Positions 51,756-60,726 of a stretch of DNA of 64,000 bases are shown one piece after another; the stretch's first letter is position 1, and each line of letters opens with the position of its first letter. Origin of the DNA: JAUIET01 sp964352475 (GTDB lineage: Bacteria > Pseudomonadota > Gammaproteobacteria > Pseudomonadales > JAUIET01); contig CAYGSL010000018.1 of assembly GCA_964352475.1 (NCBI GenBank), positions 1 to 64,000 on the forward strand, read 5' to 3'. Made by a program: the position numbers and the translations under genes. Below the pieces are notes generated by a model, which was given only the letters and a program-made list of their open reading frames with translations, did no database searches and was not told the origin of the DNA.

Positions 51756-52837
51756 TGAACTTCGTTCTCATATGGAATACGGATATGAATGGTTAGGCCA
51801 GCTGAGGCCTTGTTGTCCAGCCTGAAGGATTGATTGCTGCCGTAGAGCTCCTGAAGACGTTCGCGAATATTGACCAAACCCACTCCGGATCCTGTTGGTA
51901 GTGCCTGTCCGCCCAATTCAACGCCCGGTCCATCGTCACTCATTTCTATTAAGAGATCGCCTGCGAACACACGACCTGCAATGCGTATACAGCCTCCGTC
52001 TACGCTGTTGGCAATTGCGTACTTAATCGAATTTTCCACGATGGGCTGTAGCAACAAGCTGGGGATTAGAGCGCACTCAGCTTCGCTATCAACATCAATT
52101 TCCAGTTTCAGGCGTTCTTCGAAGCGCACTTTCTCTATGCTTAAATACAAGCGCAGTGCTTCAATTTCCTCCTTGAGGTTAATTTTCTGCATTGGATCAT
52201 TGTCCAGCGAGTAACGCAGAAAGTGACTCAGACGGGTGACCATGGTATTGGCCTGGGTGTTGTCTTTATCAAGAATCAGGGTAGAAATGGCGTTCAAGGT
52301 ATTGAACAGGAAATGCGGGTTTAGCTGATAGCGTAGCATCTTCAGTTGCGCTTCATGCGCCATGGCAGATACTTTTAAGCCCCGTTCGCGTTCTTCCTGT
52401 AACAACTGGGAAAACTTTATTCCCAAATACAGGCCGCTCCAGCAGAGCATAACGAAGTAAGCGGAGGTGATGCCTTCAATATAAAAATGCAGGTCCTTGA
52501 AGGTGCTGATCTCATGGGCTTTTTCGGGGGCGACTATTTGGTAAAAAATAGTTGATCTTGCGCCCCACCATAATAAGGACACTACGTAGGAGCCTATGAG
52601 TACAATAAGCCCAAGTTGCCAACCTGGTCGGTCCCAGTTGCGTCGATACAGTTGCCTTAGCAGCAGTGAAAGCAACATGCCGATGGTGGTGATGATTGGC
52701 AAATACAGATGATACTGTTCGGATTTGCCCCAGAACATCATGCCTATGTAAAACGACAAGCCCCAGCCTGCCCAACCGCCGATTTGCAGGCTCCAGAACT
52801 GGAATGTGTTATTGCTTAGAAGTTCTTCACGTGTCAT
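51752..52837 (-). CDS. LytS/YehU-type sensor histidine kinase
   Basis: 361 residues. Four or so membrane helices in the first 150 residues without a large periplasmic domain, then the His_kinase domain with the hallmark 'YQLNPHFLFNTLNAIST' (phosphoacceptor H) and an ATPase domain with 'LLQPIVENSIKYAI', 'MSDDGPGVELGG' and 'GVGLVNIRERLQELYG'. Partner of the LytTR regulator that follows with a four-base overlap. The stimulus is unknown. Confidence 0.93.
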   Translation of the reverse strand: MTREELLSNNTFQFWSLQIGGWAGWGLSFYIGMMFWGKSEQYHLYLPIITTIGMLLSLLLRQLYRRNWDRPGWQLGLIVLIGSYVVSLLWWGARSTIFYQIVAPEKAHEISTFKDLHFYIEGITSAYFVMLCWSGLYLGIKFSQLLQEERERGLKVSAMAHEAQLKMLRYQLNPHFLFNTLNAISTLILDKDNTQANTMVTRLSHFLRYSLDNDPMQKINLKEEIEALRLYLSIEKVRFEERLKLEIDVDSEAECALIPSLLLQPIVENSIKYAIANSVDGGCIRIAGRVFAGDLLIEMSDDGPGVELGGQALPTGSGVGLVNIRERLQELYGSNQSFRLDNKASAGLTIHIRIPYENEVQ

Positions 52838-52949
52838 ACGCGAATTATAGGCTTCTCGGGATTAGAATGTGGTGATCTTATCGCAGGAGTATGGCGACTG
52901 ACCGCAAAATAGCGTGCTGCTTAACTTAAGCTATTTTGAATGGAGCTCC

Positions 52950-53061
52950 GGCGCAGTATGGCCTACACGCTTTCGGGACACGCCGTAAATACATCCCTGT
53001 AGGCTCGTGTTCGGGGTCCCTCCCTCACACGGTCCCGAAAGCGTGTAGGCCATACTGCGCC
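52950..53061 (+). repeat. Cruciform element 2 (29 bp outer stem, conserved core)
   Basis: Perfect 29 bp inverted repeat (52950-52978 with 53033-53061). Read on the plus strand: stem A, core ACGCCGTAAA + TACA-TCCC-TGTA + GGCT (52980-53005), stem B (53006-53031, 10 pairs with two mismatches) with loop GTCCCT, stem A'. Core identity with element 1 is 20 of 26, and two of the changes restore pairing in the small hairpin. It starts 31 bases past the stop of the aminotransferase gene, with the core on the opposite strand to that gene. The outer stems of the two elements share no sequence. Confidence 0.9.
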
Positions 53062-53092
53062 TCAGTGCTAACCGGATGTGTGAAGGGTTAAT

Positions 53093-54481
53093 TTAATCCG
53101 CTCGCAGACTGGCGAATGCCTTGTCCAGGCTACCAACAATCGCATCAATATCGTCGCGAGTGCAGATTAGAGCAGGGCTTAGCGCAATCGTATTATTATG
53201 ATCACGGAAGCTTCGATTGGTACGCCCAATCATCACGCCATTTTCAAGACAGTGCGCCGCAATTTTCATGACCAGATTTTCTTCAACCGGTTGCTTGGTC
53301 TCGCGGTCATGAACCAGTTCCATGCCGGCGAACAAGCCCTTGCCTCGCACATCACCAATCAAAGAGTATTTGTCTTTTAGTTGGTTCAGGCATGCGAGCA
53401 AGTACTCGCCCTGGCTGGTCACGTTTTCCAGCAGACCTTCGCGCTCAATAATACTCAAATTTTCAAGTGCAGCTGTGGGGCCAGACGTACAGCCGCCGAA
53501 GGTGGATACGTCGCGGAAGTAATTCATCCGGTCACTAGGTTCATCCATAAACTCTTGAAAGACGGCGTCAGTAGTCACCGTACAGCTGATGGCTGCATAA
53601 CCGGATGCAACGCCTTTTGCCATGGTTACGATGTCTGGTTGCACGCCGTAATGCTGATAGCCGAACCAGGTGCCCGTGCGTCCGAGGCCGCAGACAACTT
53701 CGTCTATATGCAATAACACATCGTATTTTTTGCAAATGGCCTGCACCGTTTCCCAGTAAGCTTCCGGAGGTGTGATTACTCCGCCGCCCGCAGTGATTGG
53801 TTCGAGCACAAGTCCGCCCACGGTGTCTGGACCTTCGCGCAGAATGACTTCTTCAATTGCTTGTGCCGCGCGAATACCGTATTCACGACCTTGTAGCGGT
53901 TCGCCATTGGCGTCTGTGTATTGCGATCGATACTCACAGCAATGGGGTACTTCAACAAAGCCGGGTGTGAATGGCCCGTACTGATTTTTGCGTTCAAACT
54001 GTCCGGTTGAACTCAAGGCGCTGATGGTAGTGCCGTGATAATCGCGTTCGCGAAACAGAATTTTGTGTTTTTCACCGCCGTATTTTCTATGGGCAATCTG
54101 GCGGATGATCTTGTAGGCTTTTTCGTTAGCCTCACTGCCAGAGTTAGAGAAGTACACTCTGCTCATGCCAGGCATTTTGTCGATCAGCTGCTCGGCAAAT
54201 TCTGCGGCGGGTGGGTTACCTGCAGTTTGCGCGAAGTAGCAGAGCTTCTTTAATTGCGCGCCAATTGCATCGGCGATTGTCTCGCGACCGTAGCCTACAT
54301 TTACGGTCCATAGTCCACCTGATGTCGCGTCGAGGTATTCTTTTCCGGTGCTGTCCCACACACGTAAACCTTTACCTTCAACAATAACCATGGGGTCTTT
54401 TTCTTCGAAGGTCTTATGTTGAGTGAGGTGGTGCCAGACGTGATCGCGATCGTGCTGGATGGTGTGTTGGCTGGCGTTCAT
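53093..54481 (-). CDS. tpa: Taurine:pyruvate aminotransferase (class III)
   Basis: 462 residues, the size of Tpa. PLP lysine K289 in 'VTMAKGVASGYAAIS', D260 in 'LLHIDEVVCGLGRTG', 'FSNSGSEANEKAYK' for the phosphate, and a 'HLTQHKTFEEKDPM' start. Class III omega-aminotransferases of this type use pyruvate as acceptor. The specific call rests on context: a divergent MocR regulator and xsc next to it. The reaction would be taurine + pyruvate to sulfoacetaldehyde + alanine in the cytoplasm. A general omega-amino acid:pyruvate aminotransferase is the alternative. No strong ribosome site is seen before the ATG at 54481. Confidence 0.85.
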   Translation of the reverse strand: MNASQHTIQHDRDHVWHHLTQHKTFEEKDPMVIVEGKGLRVWDSTGKEYLDATSGGLWTVNVGYGRETIADAIGAQLKKLCYFAQTAGNPPAAEFAEQLIDKMPGMSRVYFSNSGSEANEKAYKIIRQIAHRKYGGEKHKILFRERDYHGTTISALSSTGQFERKNQYGPFTPGFVEVPHCCEYRSQYTDANGEPLQGREYGIRAAQAIEEVILREGPDTVGGLVLEPITAGGGVITPPEAYWETVQAICKKYDVLLHIDEVVCGLGRTGTWFGYQHYGVQPDIVTMAKGVASGYAAISCTVTTDAVFQEFMDEPSDRMNYFRDVSTFGGCTSGPTAALENLSIIEREGLLENVTSQGEYLLACLNQLKDKYSLIGDVRGKGLFAGMELVHDRETKQPVEENLVMKIAAHCLENGVMIGRTNRSFRDHNNTIALSPALICTRDDIDAIVGSLDKAFASLRAD

Positions 54482-54554
54482 GTCGGTACTGGTCTCGTAC
54501 TGTTATATCAGTCTAATATGGTCGCTTCTGGCGTGGAGGAATTCCCCCAGTCAG

Positions 54555-54617
54555 GATAATATAGGCCTGTATTGGCACTACCGGGTAGGGCCAGATAGGG
54601 TCCGGGTATCGGTCCAG
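54555..54617. promoter_or_regulatory. Direct repeat CCGGGTA with 21-base period, MocR/TauR-type operator
   Basis: Between tpa and the divergent regulator, CCGGGTA occurs at 54581-54587 and 54602-54608 (21 bases apart), each followed by CCAG (54591-54594, 54614-54617). A minus-strand -10-like TATATTAT lies at 54555-54562 with no good -35, which fits an activated promoter for tpa. MocR-type regulators, including TauR, are known to bind direct repeats of this kind. Confidence 0.6.
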
Positions 54618-54658
54618 AATGTGGGTTAAAAGATGAATAAAAACAGACGCCTTCAGCC

Positions 54659-56131
54659 ATGAGTATCGCCCAGCTATTCCACCTGTCGCCCGGTAGTGAT
54701 GTGAGTCTGCAGAAGCAGATTCGCACGCAGATTGTGACGGCTATTCAGAACGGCCAAATACCGCATGACCGGGCATTGCCATCCAGTCGCGCTTTGGCTT
54801 CGCAGCTGGGGGTGGCGCGTAATACGGTTGTGCTGGCGTATGAACGGCTTCTGGAAGACGGCTATATATTGAGTCGCCAGCGCAGTGGCTATTTCGTCAA
54901 CCCTGACACCCTGGCACACCCCTTGATCGACCCGCAGTTACGCTTGCCGGAAGGAGGCGAACCAGATTGGGCTCAGCGTTTAAAGTCGCGGGCATCGCAA
55001 TATCGCAATATCAACAAACCCAAGAACTGGCAGGAGTATCCTTATCCGTTTATCTACGGGCATCTGGACTACGACTTGTTCCCAACCAACAACTGGCGGG
55101 AATGTTGTAAAGACGCTTTGAGTGTTGCAGCCATTAAAGAGTGGTCTAACGATCAGTTGGATCATGATGACTCGCTGTTGATTGAACAAATTCAAACGCG
55201 CCTGCTTCCGCGACGCGGCATTTGGGCGCAGCCAAATGAGATTCTTATAACGGTTGGGGCGCAGCAAGCTCTATACATGCTGCTGCGCTTGCTGCTGGAT
55301 GATTCTGGTGTGATAGGTCTGGAAAACCCGGGCTATGTAGATGTTCGTAACATTGCATTGCTGAATCGTGCGGCTGTCAAAGCACTGCCGGTAGATAACG
55401 AAGGCATGATTGTGGATTCGGGAATGGATGGCTGCGATTGTATTTACACAACGCCCAGTCACCAGTCACCAACTACTGTGACCATGCCAATACAACGGCG
55501 CTATGAGTTGCTGCAGCGAGCTGTTGAAAAGGACGTGGTGATTATCGAAGATGACTACGAGAGCGAGATTAATTTTTCGGCCAATCCTACGCCTGCGCTG
55601 AAAAGCCTGGATCAAAGCGAGCGAGTGATCTATATCGGTAGCTTGTCTAAAACCTTGGCACCAGGACTACGCATGGGTTATGTGGTCGCACCCGCTTCGG
55701 TCATTACCGAGTTGCGAGCGTTGCGACGCCTGATGGTGCGCCATCCAGCCAGCAATAATCAGCGCGCAGTGGCGCTGTTTCTGGCCCGTGGCTATCAAGA
55801 CACATTGACCCGTCAGCTGGTAAAAACCTACCGGCAGCGTTGCAGCACCATGGTTGAAGCACTTGATCAGGAGCTGTCTGTGGCCGCCCATATGCCTGGT
55901 TTTGGCGGCTCGAGTATATGGGTGCGTGGCCCTGAAGGATTGGATGCCGATAAGCTCAAAATGGCGGCCATGGCTGAGGGTATAATAATAGAGCCCGGGG
56001 CCGTGCATTTCATTCAGGATGAGCCACCACGGAATTTCTTCAGATTGGGTTTTTCCTCGGTGGCTGACTCAAAAATTGCCGAAGGAATTCAAGGGCTTGC
56101 AGCACTAATACCTGGTGCCATGTGCGAATGA
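54659..56131 (+). CDS. tauR: MocR/GntR-PLP transcriptional regulator, TauR-like
   Basis: 490 residues. N-terminal GntR winged helix ('RALPSSRALASQLGVARNTV', 'YERLLEDGYILSRQRSGYF'), then a fold-type I aminotransferase domain with the PLP lysine in 'YIGSLSKTLAPGLRMGYV', 'ITVGAQQALYMLLRLLLDD' and 'VIIEDDYESEI'. MocR regulators control genes next to them using an amine or PLP-derived ligand; TauR activates taurine genes in Rhodobacter. It is divergent from tpa and upstream of xsc on the same strand, so it likely activates both. Confidence 0.88.
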   Translation: MSIAQLFHLSPGSDVSLQKQIRTQIVTAIQNGQIPHDRALPSSRALASQLGVARNTVVLAYERLLEDGYILSRQRSGYFVNPDTLAHPLIDPQLRLPEGGEPDWAQRLKSRASQYRNINKPKNWQEYPYPFIYGHLDYDLFPTNNWRECCKDALSVAAIKEWSNDQLDHDDSLLIEQIQTRLLPRRGIWAQPNEILITVGAQQALYMLLRLLLDDSGVIGLENPGYVDVRNIALLNRAAVKALPVDNEGMIVDSGMDGCDCIYTTPSHQSPTTVTMPIQRRYELLQRAVEKDVVIIEDDYESEINFSANPTPALKSLDQSERVIYIGSLSKTLAPGLRMGYVVAPASVITELRALRRLMVRHPASNNQRAVALFLARGYQDTLTRQLVKTYRQRCSTMVEALDQELSVAAHMPGFGGSSIWVRGPEGLDADKLKMAAMAEGIIIEPGAVHFIQDEPPRNFFRLGFSSVADSKIAEGIQGLAALIPGAMCE

Positions 56132-56234
56132 TAATTGGACCTATCGAGCGGTGCGATTAGACGCTACTCTATGCGGCTGATTTCGCGCTGTCGCTGGCGC
56201 TACTGACATCTTCAATTAATACAGAGACGAAACC

Positions 56235-57998
56235 ATGCCAAGAATGACCCCTAGTGAAGCCTTTGTTGAAACCATGGTGGCTCATGGTGTGACCGATATT
56301 TTCGGCATTATGGGCTCCGCTTTTATGGACGCCATGGATATTTTCCCTCCAGCCGGAATACGCCTGATTCCCGTTGTACACGAGCAGGGTGCGGCGCACA
56401 TGGCCGATGGTTATGCACGCGCTAGCGGTCGCCATGGTGTGGTGATTGGTCAAAACGGCCCAGGTATCAGTAACTGCGTAACGGCGATTGCCGCCGCTTA
56501 TTGGGCACACAGTCCAGTGGTTATGATTACTCCGGAAGCGGGCACCATGAACATGGGTTTGGGTGGTTTTCAGGAAGCTAACCAGTTGCCCATGTTCCAG
56601 GAGTTTGTTAAGTACCAGGCACACGTAGCCAATCCAAAGCGTATGGCGGAATTCACTGCTCGCTGCTTTGATCGCGCGATGTCGGAAATTGGGCCAACCC
56701 AGCTGAATATTCCACGTGATCATTTCTATGGCGACATTGACGTAGAGATTCCACAACCGCAGCGCCTGGACCGTGGCCCTGGTGGTGAGCAGTCCTTGAA
56801 TGCGGCGGCAGAGTTACTGGCCAAGGCAAAAAACCCGGTGATTGTTTCCGGCGGCGGCGTGATTATGTCTGATGCCGTTGCGGAAGTGATTGCGCTGGCG
56901 GAGCGCCTTGGTGCACCGGTGGTGAACAGTTATCAGCATAATGATTCCTTCCCCGCAAGCCATCCGCAGTGGTGCGGTTCTCTGGGTTACCAGGGCTCCA
57001 AGGCGGGCATGAAGCTGATCTCGCGTGCCGATGTTGTTTTAGTTGTGGGTTCACGGCTTGGGCCATTTGGCACGCTGCCACAACACGGTCTTGAGTACTG
57101 GCCTGAAAATGCGCAGATCATTCAAATTGACGCAGACCACAAAATGCTGGGCCTGGTTAAGAAGATTTCCGTTGGCATCTGCGGCGATGCGAAAGCCTCC
57201 TCGCTCGCTCTTAGCGCGCGCTTGGCGCAGATGGAACTCAGCTGTGACGCAACTAAAGACGCCAGAGCTGCTGAAATGGCACAGGAAAAAGCCGACTGGG
57301 AAAAAGAACTGGACGCCTGGACTCATGAGAAAGACGATTACAGTCTGGATATGATTGCCGAGCAAGCGGGAGAAGAAGGTAACTGGTTACATCCGCGCAT
57401 GGTATTGCGTGAGCTTGAAAAAGCGATGCCAAAAGATGTAATGGTTTCTACCGACATCGGCAACATTAATTCAGTAGCACACAGCTACTTGCGCTTCGAG
57501 CGACCACGCAGCTTTTTCGCGCCTATGAGCTTTGGTAACTGCGGTTACGCATTGCCCACTATGATTGGTGCCAAGGCGGCAGCACCCGAAAGACCGGCCA
57601 TCGCCTACGCCGGTGACGGTGCCTGGGGAATGAGCATGGGTGAAATCATGACTGCGGTTCGCGAAGACCTGCCAGTCACGGCGGTTGTGTTCCATAACCG
57701 TCAATGGGGTGCCGAGCAGAAGAACCAGGTTGAGTTCTACGGCCGTCGCTTTGTCGGTGGTTTGCTGGATAACCCAAGCTTTGCCAGCATCGGCCAGGCC
57801 ATGGGTGCTGAAGGCATTGTTGTTGACGACATTGAACAAGTGGGTAGTGCGTTGGAAACCGCGGTAGATAGGCAAATGAATGGCGGCAAAACAACGGTTA
57901 TCGAAGTGATGTGTACTCGTGAACTGGGTGATCCGTTCCGACGTGATGCCTTGAGCAAGCCGGTTCGTCACCTTGAAAAATACAAAGACTACGTATGA
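56235..57998 (+). CDS. xsc: Sulfoacetaldehyde acetyltransferase
   Basis: 587 residues of the thiamine diphosphate family. 'MTPSEAFVETMVAHGVTDIF', 'GIMGSAFMDAMDIFPPAGIR', 'VVHEQGAAHMADGYARASG' with the cofactor glutamate, and the TPP motif 'YAGDGAWGMSMGEIMT' to 'VVFHNRQWGAEQKNQVEFYG' are Xsc text, distinct from acetolactate synthase. The enzyme turns sulfoacetaldehyde and phosphate into acetyl phosphate and sulfite. A phosphate acetyltransferase, often adjacent in other species, is absent here. The stop overlaps the start of the CobS-like gene (ATGA). Confidence 0.94.
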   Translation: MPRMTPSEAFVETMVAHGVTDIFGIMGSAFMDAMDIFPPAGIRLIPVVHEQGAAHMADGYARASGRHGVVIGQNGPGISNCVTAIAAAYWAHSPVVMITPEAGTMNMGLGGFQEANQLPMFQEFVKYQAHVANPKRMAEFTARCFDRAMSEIGPTQLNIPRDHFYGDIDVEIPQPQRLDRGPGGEQSLNAAAELLAKAKNPVIVSGGGVIMSDAVAEVIALAERLGAPVVNSYQHNDSFPASHPQWCGSLGYQGSKAGMKLISRADVVLVVGSRLGPFGTLPQHGLEYWPENAQIIQIDADHKMLGLVKKISVGICGDAKASSLALSARLAQMELSCDATKDARAAEMAQEKADWEKELDAWTHEKDDYSLDMIAEQAGEEGNWLHPRMVLRELEKAMPKDVMVSTDIGNINSVAHSYLRFERPRSFFAPMSFGNCGYALPTMIGAKAAAPERPAIAYAGDGAWGMSMGEIMTAVREDLPVTAVVFHNRQWGAEQKNQVEFYGRRFVGGLLDNPSFASIGQAMGAEGIVVDDIEQVGSALETAVDRQMNGGKTTVIEVMCTRELGDPFRRDALSKPVRHLEKYKDYV

Positions 57999-58954
57999 CC
58001 GAATCTTTTCAATCGACACCTGACCAACAGGTTTCGGTTGCCGATACATTTGGTTTTGAGTCAACGCTTCAGGTAGACGCCTTTAGCGAACGTAACGACT
58101 ACGTGCCGGATATTGATCCGGCCTATGTCTTTAATCGCGAGGTTACGCTCGCGGTGTTGTCAGGTTTTACCCATAATCGGCGAGTGCTTGTTGCAGGTTT
58201 GCATGGCACCGGAAAGTCCAGTCATATTGAGCAGATAGCTGCGCGCTTGAACTGGCCCTGCCTGCGGGTAAACCTTGACGGTCATATCAGTCGCTTTGAT
58301 TTGGTGGGCAAAGACACCATAACGCTGAAAAGCGGACAGCAAATCACTGAATTCCAGGAAGGTATTGTGCCCTGGTCATTGCAACGCCCGGTCGCCCTGG
58401 TGTTTGATGAGCTGGATGCGGCGCGCCCGGAAGTCATGTTTGTAATCCAAAGGGTGCTCGAAAGAGAAGGCAAATTCACTTTGCTGGATCAAAACAGAGT
58501 GATTACCCCGCACCCCTATTTTAGATTGTTAGCCACATCAAATACAATAGGGCTGGGAAATCTGAATGGTCTTTACCATGGCAGTCAGTTGGGGAATCAG
58601 GCGCAAATTGATCGCTGGAATGTCGTGGCTTTGCTGGATTATCTTGAGCCCGGTGTTGAATCGGAGATTGTTTGTTCGCGAGTGCCGGAAATGGCTTCAG
58701 TGCAAGGCAGAGAGATGGTTAAGGCCATGGTGGCATTTGCCGGTCTGACGCGAAACGGTTTCGAAGCGGGTGATTTATCTACCTTAATGTCGCCAAGAAC
58801 GGTCATCGCGTGGGCAGAAAATCTGGCCGTATTTGAGCGTATCGATAGTGCGCTGCGCTATTCCTACCTGAACAAATGTGATCCTTCAGAACTGGCATTG
58901 CTCGCTGAACTTTACCAGCGTTGCTTTGACAAAGAGCTAGATGGAAGTCTCTGA
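57995..58954 (+). CDS. CobS-like AAA+ ATPase
   Basis: 319 residues. Walker A GLHGTGKS (68-75), Walker B 'ALVFDELDAARPEVMF', sensor-type 'RLLATSNTIG'. The N-terminus 'VPDIDPAYVFNREVTLAVLSGF' is typical of CobS, the ATPase of aerobic cobaltochelatase. No CobN is nearby, and the gene is translationally coupled to xsc. AAA+/VWA pairs of this type often act as remodelling machines for metal insertion or enzyme activation, so a role in assembly or activation of a taurine/sulfonate pathway enzyme is possible. That is inference. Confidence 0.85.
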   Translation: MTESFQSTPDQQVSVADTFGFESTLQVDAFSERNDYVPDIDPAYVFNREVTLAVLSGFTHNRRVLVAGLHGTGKSSHIEQIAARLNWPCLRVNLDGHISRFDLVGKDTITLKSGQQITEFQEGIVPWSLQRPVALVFDELDAARPEVMFVIQRVLEREGKFTLLDQNRVITPHPYFRLLATSNTIGLGNLNGLYHGSQLGNQAQIDRWNVVALLDYLEPGVESEIVCSRVPEMASVQGREMVKAMVAFAGLTRNGFEAGDLSTLMSPRTVIAWAENLAVFERIDSALRYSYLNKCDPSELALLAELYQRCFDKELDGSL

Positions 58955-60659
58955 GAGCGCTGAAAATCAAGCGCTGCTGCAACACTACAGAGAGCTTTGC
59001 GCTGCCAGCATTCGTGCTTTAGGCCATCGGCCAGACGCCTTCTTTCAAGCCAATCAGCTCCACAGCGGCAAGCGGCTAATCAATGTACCCGCGCTGCATA
59101 CGCCAATTGATAAAGATTGTGTAGACGCCACGCAACAACGCGCATTGGCTGATGCGTATGCCGTACGTTTCACCTCGCATGATGAGGCAATGCATCTGGC
59201 GGTTCAGCCCGAATCCGACATTGAGCGTTTGCTGTTTAACATGCTTGAGCAATTGCGTTTGGAATCTGTGCCTGCGTACCATGGCATGCGCAGTAATTTA
59301 CAACAGCGCTTCGCTGATTGGATAGACGACTCGCAAGCCAGTGGTTTTACTGACAGTCATGCGGGCATATTGATTTTTACTCTCGCAGTTGCGTGTTGGA
59401 CACGACTCAATGAATTGGATGTGCCAATTGAAATCGACGGTCTGATAGAAGCAACCCGCCATGCGATTGGCGTTGAGGTGGGTGCTGCATTGCAGAAATT
59501 GCCCAGGTGTAAGCATGATCAGGAGCAGTTCGCGCAACACGCTCTTGAGATTGCTGCGGGTGTAGCGGGTATGCTGCAAGGTGAACAGAATGAAGCGGCA
59601 AATGAGGAGCAAACGCGGACAACGTTGCAAAATCTTGGTCTCGTTTTATTTGACAGTGACGCCCAATCCTCGGAGCAAATGCTGGCCGCAGATTCGGGTG
59701 CGCACAGCAGGGCCGGTATAAAGAGCGAACATCAATACAAGGTATATACCCATGAGTTCGATGAGGAAGTAGGTGCTGCCAACCTGGTCCGAGCGGAGAA
59801 ACTAATTCTGCTTCGCAGGGAACTCGATGAGCTTGTGCGGCAATCCGGCGTTAATGCTGCGCGATGCGCACACGTTTTTAGACAATTGCTTGCGGTTGAA
59901 CACTTGGGTCGTTGGAACAATGCCGAAGAGTTTGGCTACCTTGACCCAACTCGCCTGAACAGCTTGGTCACTCACCCTGCCGAGCACAAAGTGTTTCGCC
60001 AGGAGCGCCTGTGGCGCCAAACTGATTGCCATCTCACCTTATTACTCGATTGCTCCGGATCTATGAAACAGCACGCAAAAACGCTTGCTGTGTTGTGTGA
60101 CCAGCTTAATCGAATACTGGGGCAAGCAGGTGTTGCTACCGAGGTGTTGGGCTTTACAACACGCAGCTGGAATGGGGGTCGACCCTTCAAACAGTGGCGA
60201 ACGGCGGGTAAGCCTGCGTCACCAGGCAGACTGAATGAGCGCAGGCACATCGTGTTTAAATCAGCGACACAACAATGGAGACGAGCGCGCCCGGGTATTG
60301 CGGCCTTACTGCAAACCGAGAATTACCGCGAAGGGTTGGACGGGGAGGCGCTGGCCTGGGCTATTGCGCGCCTCAACGACAAGCGTGAACAACGCAAAAT
60401 AGTCATGCTCGTGTCGGATGGTTCGCCTATGGATACCAGCACTAACCTTGTTAATGGAGAGGATTATCTGGATAAGCACCTGAGGTCGCTTGTGCGATCA
60501 ACCGATGCACAGGGTGAGGTGGCTGTTTGTGCTCTGGGTGTAGGCTTAGACTTAAGCAGCAATTTCCGACACCACTACTACCTGGACACATCGCGAGAGA
60601 TTACCAACGAGACCTTGTTTGATATTGCTGGATTATTGAGCAAAGTGATGCGTACATGA
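58941..60659 (+). CDS. CobT-like protein with C-terminal VWA domain
   Basis: 572 residues. The N-terminal 350 are helical and resemble CobT; the C-terminal part is a von Willebrand A domain with an intact MIDAS (D370-S372-S374 in 'LLLDCSGSMKQ', later 'MLVSDGSPMDTS'). CobT works with CobS in cobaltochelatase. The middle lacks the long acidic stretch usual in CobT, which argues for a paralogue with another client. The start lies 14 bases inside the CobS-like gene. Confidence 0.83.
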   Translation: MEVSESAENQALLQHYRELCAASIRALGHRPDAFFQANQLHSGKRLINVPALHTPIDKDCVDATQQRALADAYAVRFTSHDEAMHLAVQPESDIERLLFNMLEQLRLESVPAYHGMRSNLQQRFADWIDDSQASGFTDSHAGILIFTLAVACWTRLNELDVPIEIDGLIEATRHAIGVEVGAALQKLPRCKHDQEQFAQHALEIAAGVAGMLQGEQNEAANEEQTRTTLQNLGLVLFDSDAQSSEQMLAADSGAHSRAGIKSEHQYKVYTHEFDEEVGAANLVRAEKLILLRRELDELVRQSGVNAARCAHVFRQLLAVEHLGRWNNAEEFGYLDPTRLNSLVTHPAEHKVFRQERLWRQTDCHLTLLLDCSGSMKQHAKTLAVLCDQLNRILGQAGVATEVLGFTTRSWNGGRPFKQWRTAGKPASPGRLNERRHIVFKSATQQWRRARPGIAALLQTENYREGLDGEALAWAIARLNDKREQRKIVMLVSDGSPMDTSTNLVNGEDYLDKHLRSLVRSTDAQGEVAVCALGVGLDLSSNFRHHYYLDTSREITNETLFDIAGLLSKVMRT

Positions 60660-60726
60660 TCGTGGCCGCATTCGTAAGATGCTGTTTTAAAACATATTTT
60701 TTCAGATCGTTGTTATATATCGGTCT

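Noticed and set aside
50820..53061. Elements 1 and 2 as terminal inverted repeats of one transposon
   Set aside because: The outer arms share no sequence, and no transposase lies between them.
56169..56756. 195-residue ORF on the minus strand
   Set aside because: Antisense to the start of xsc, no recognisable features.
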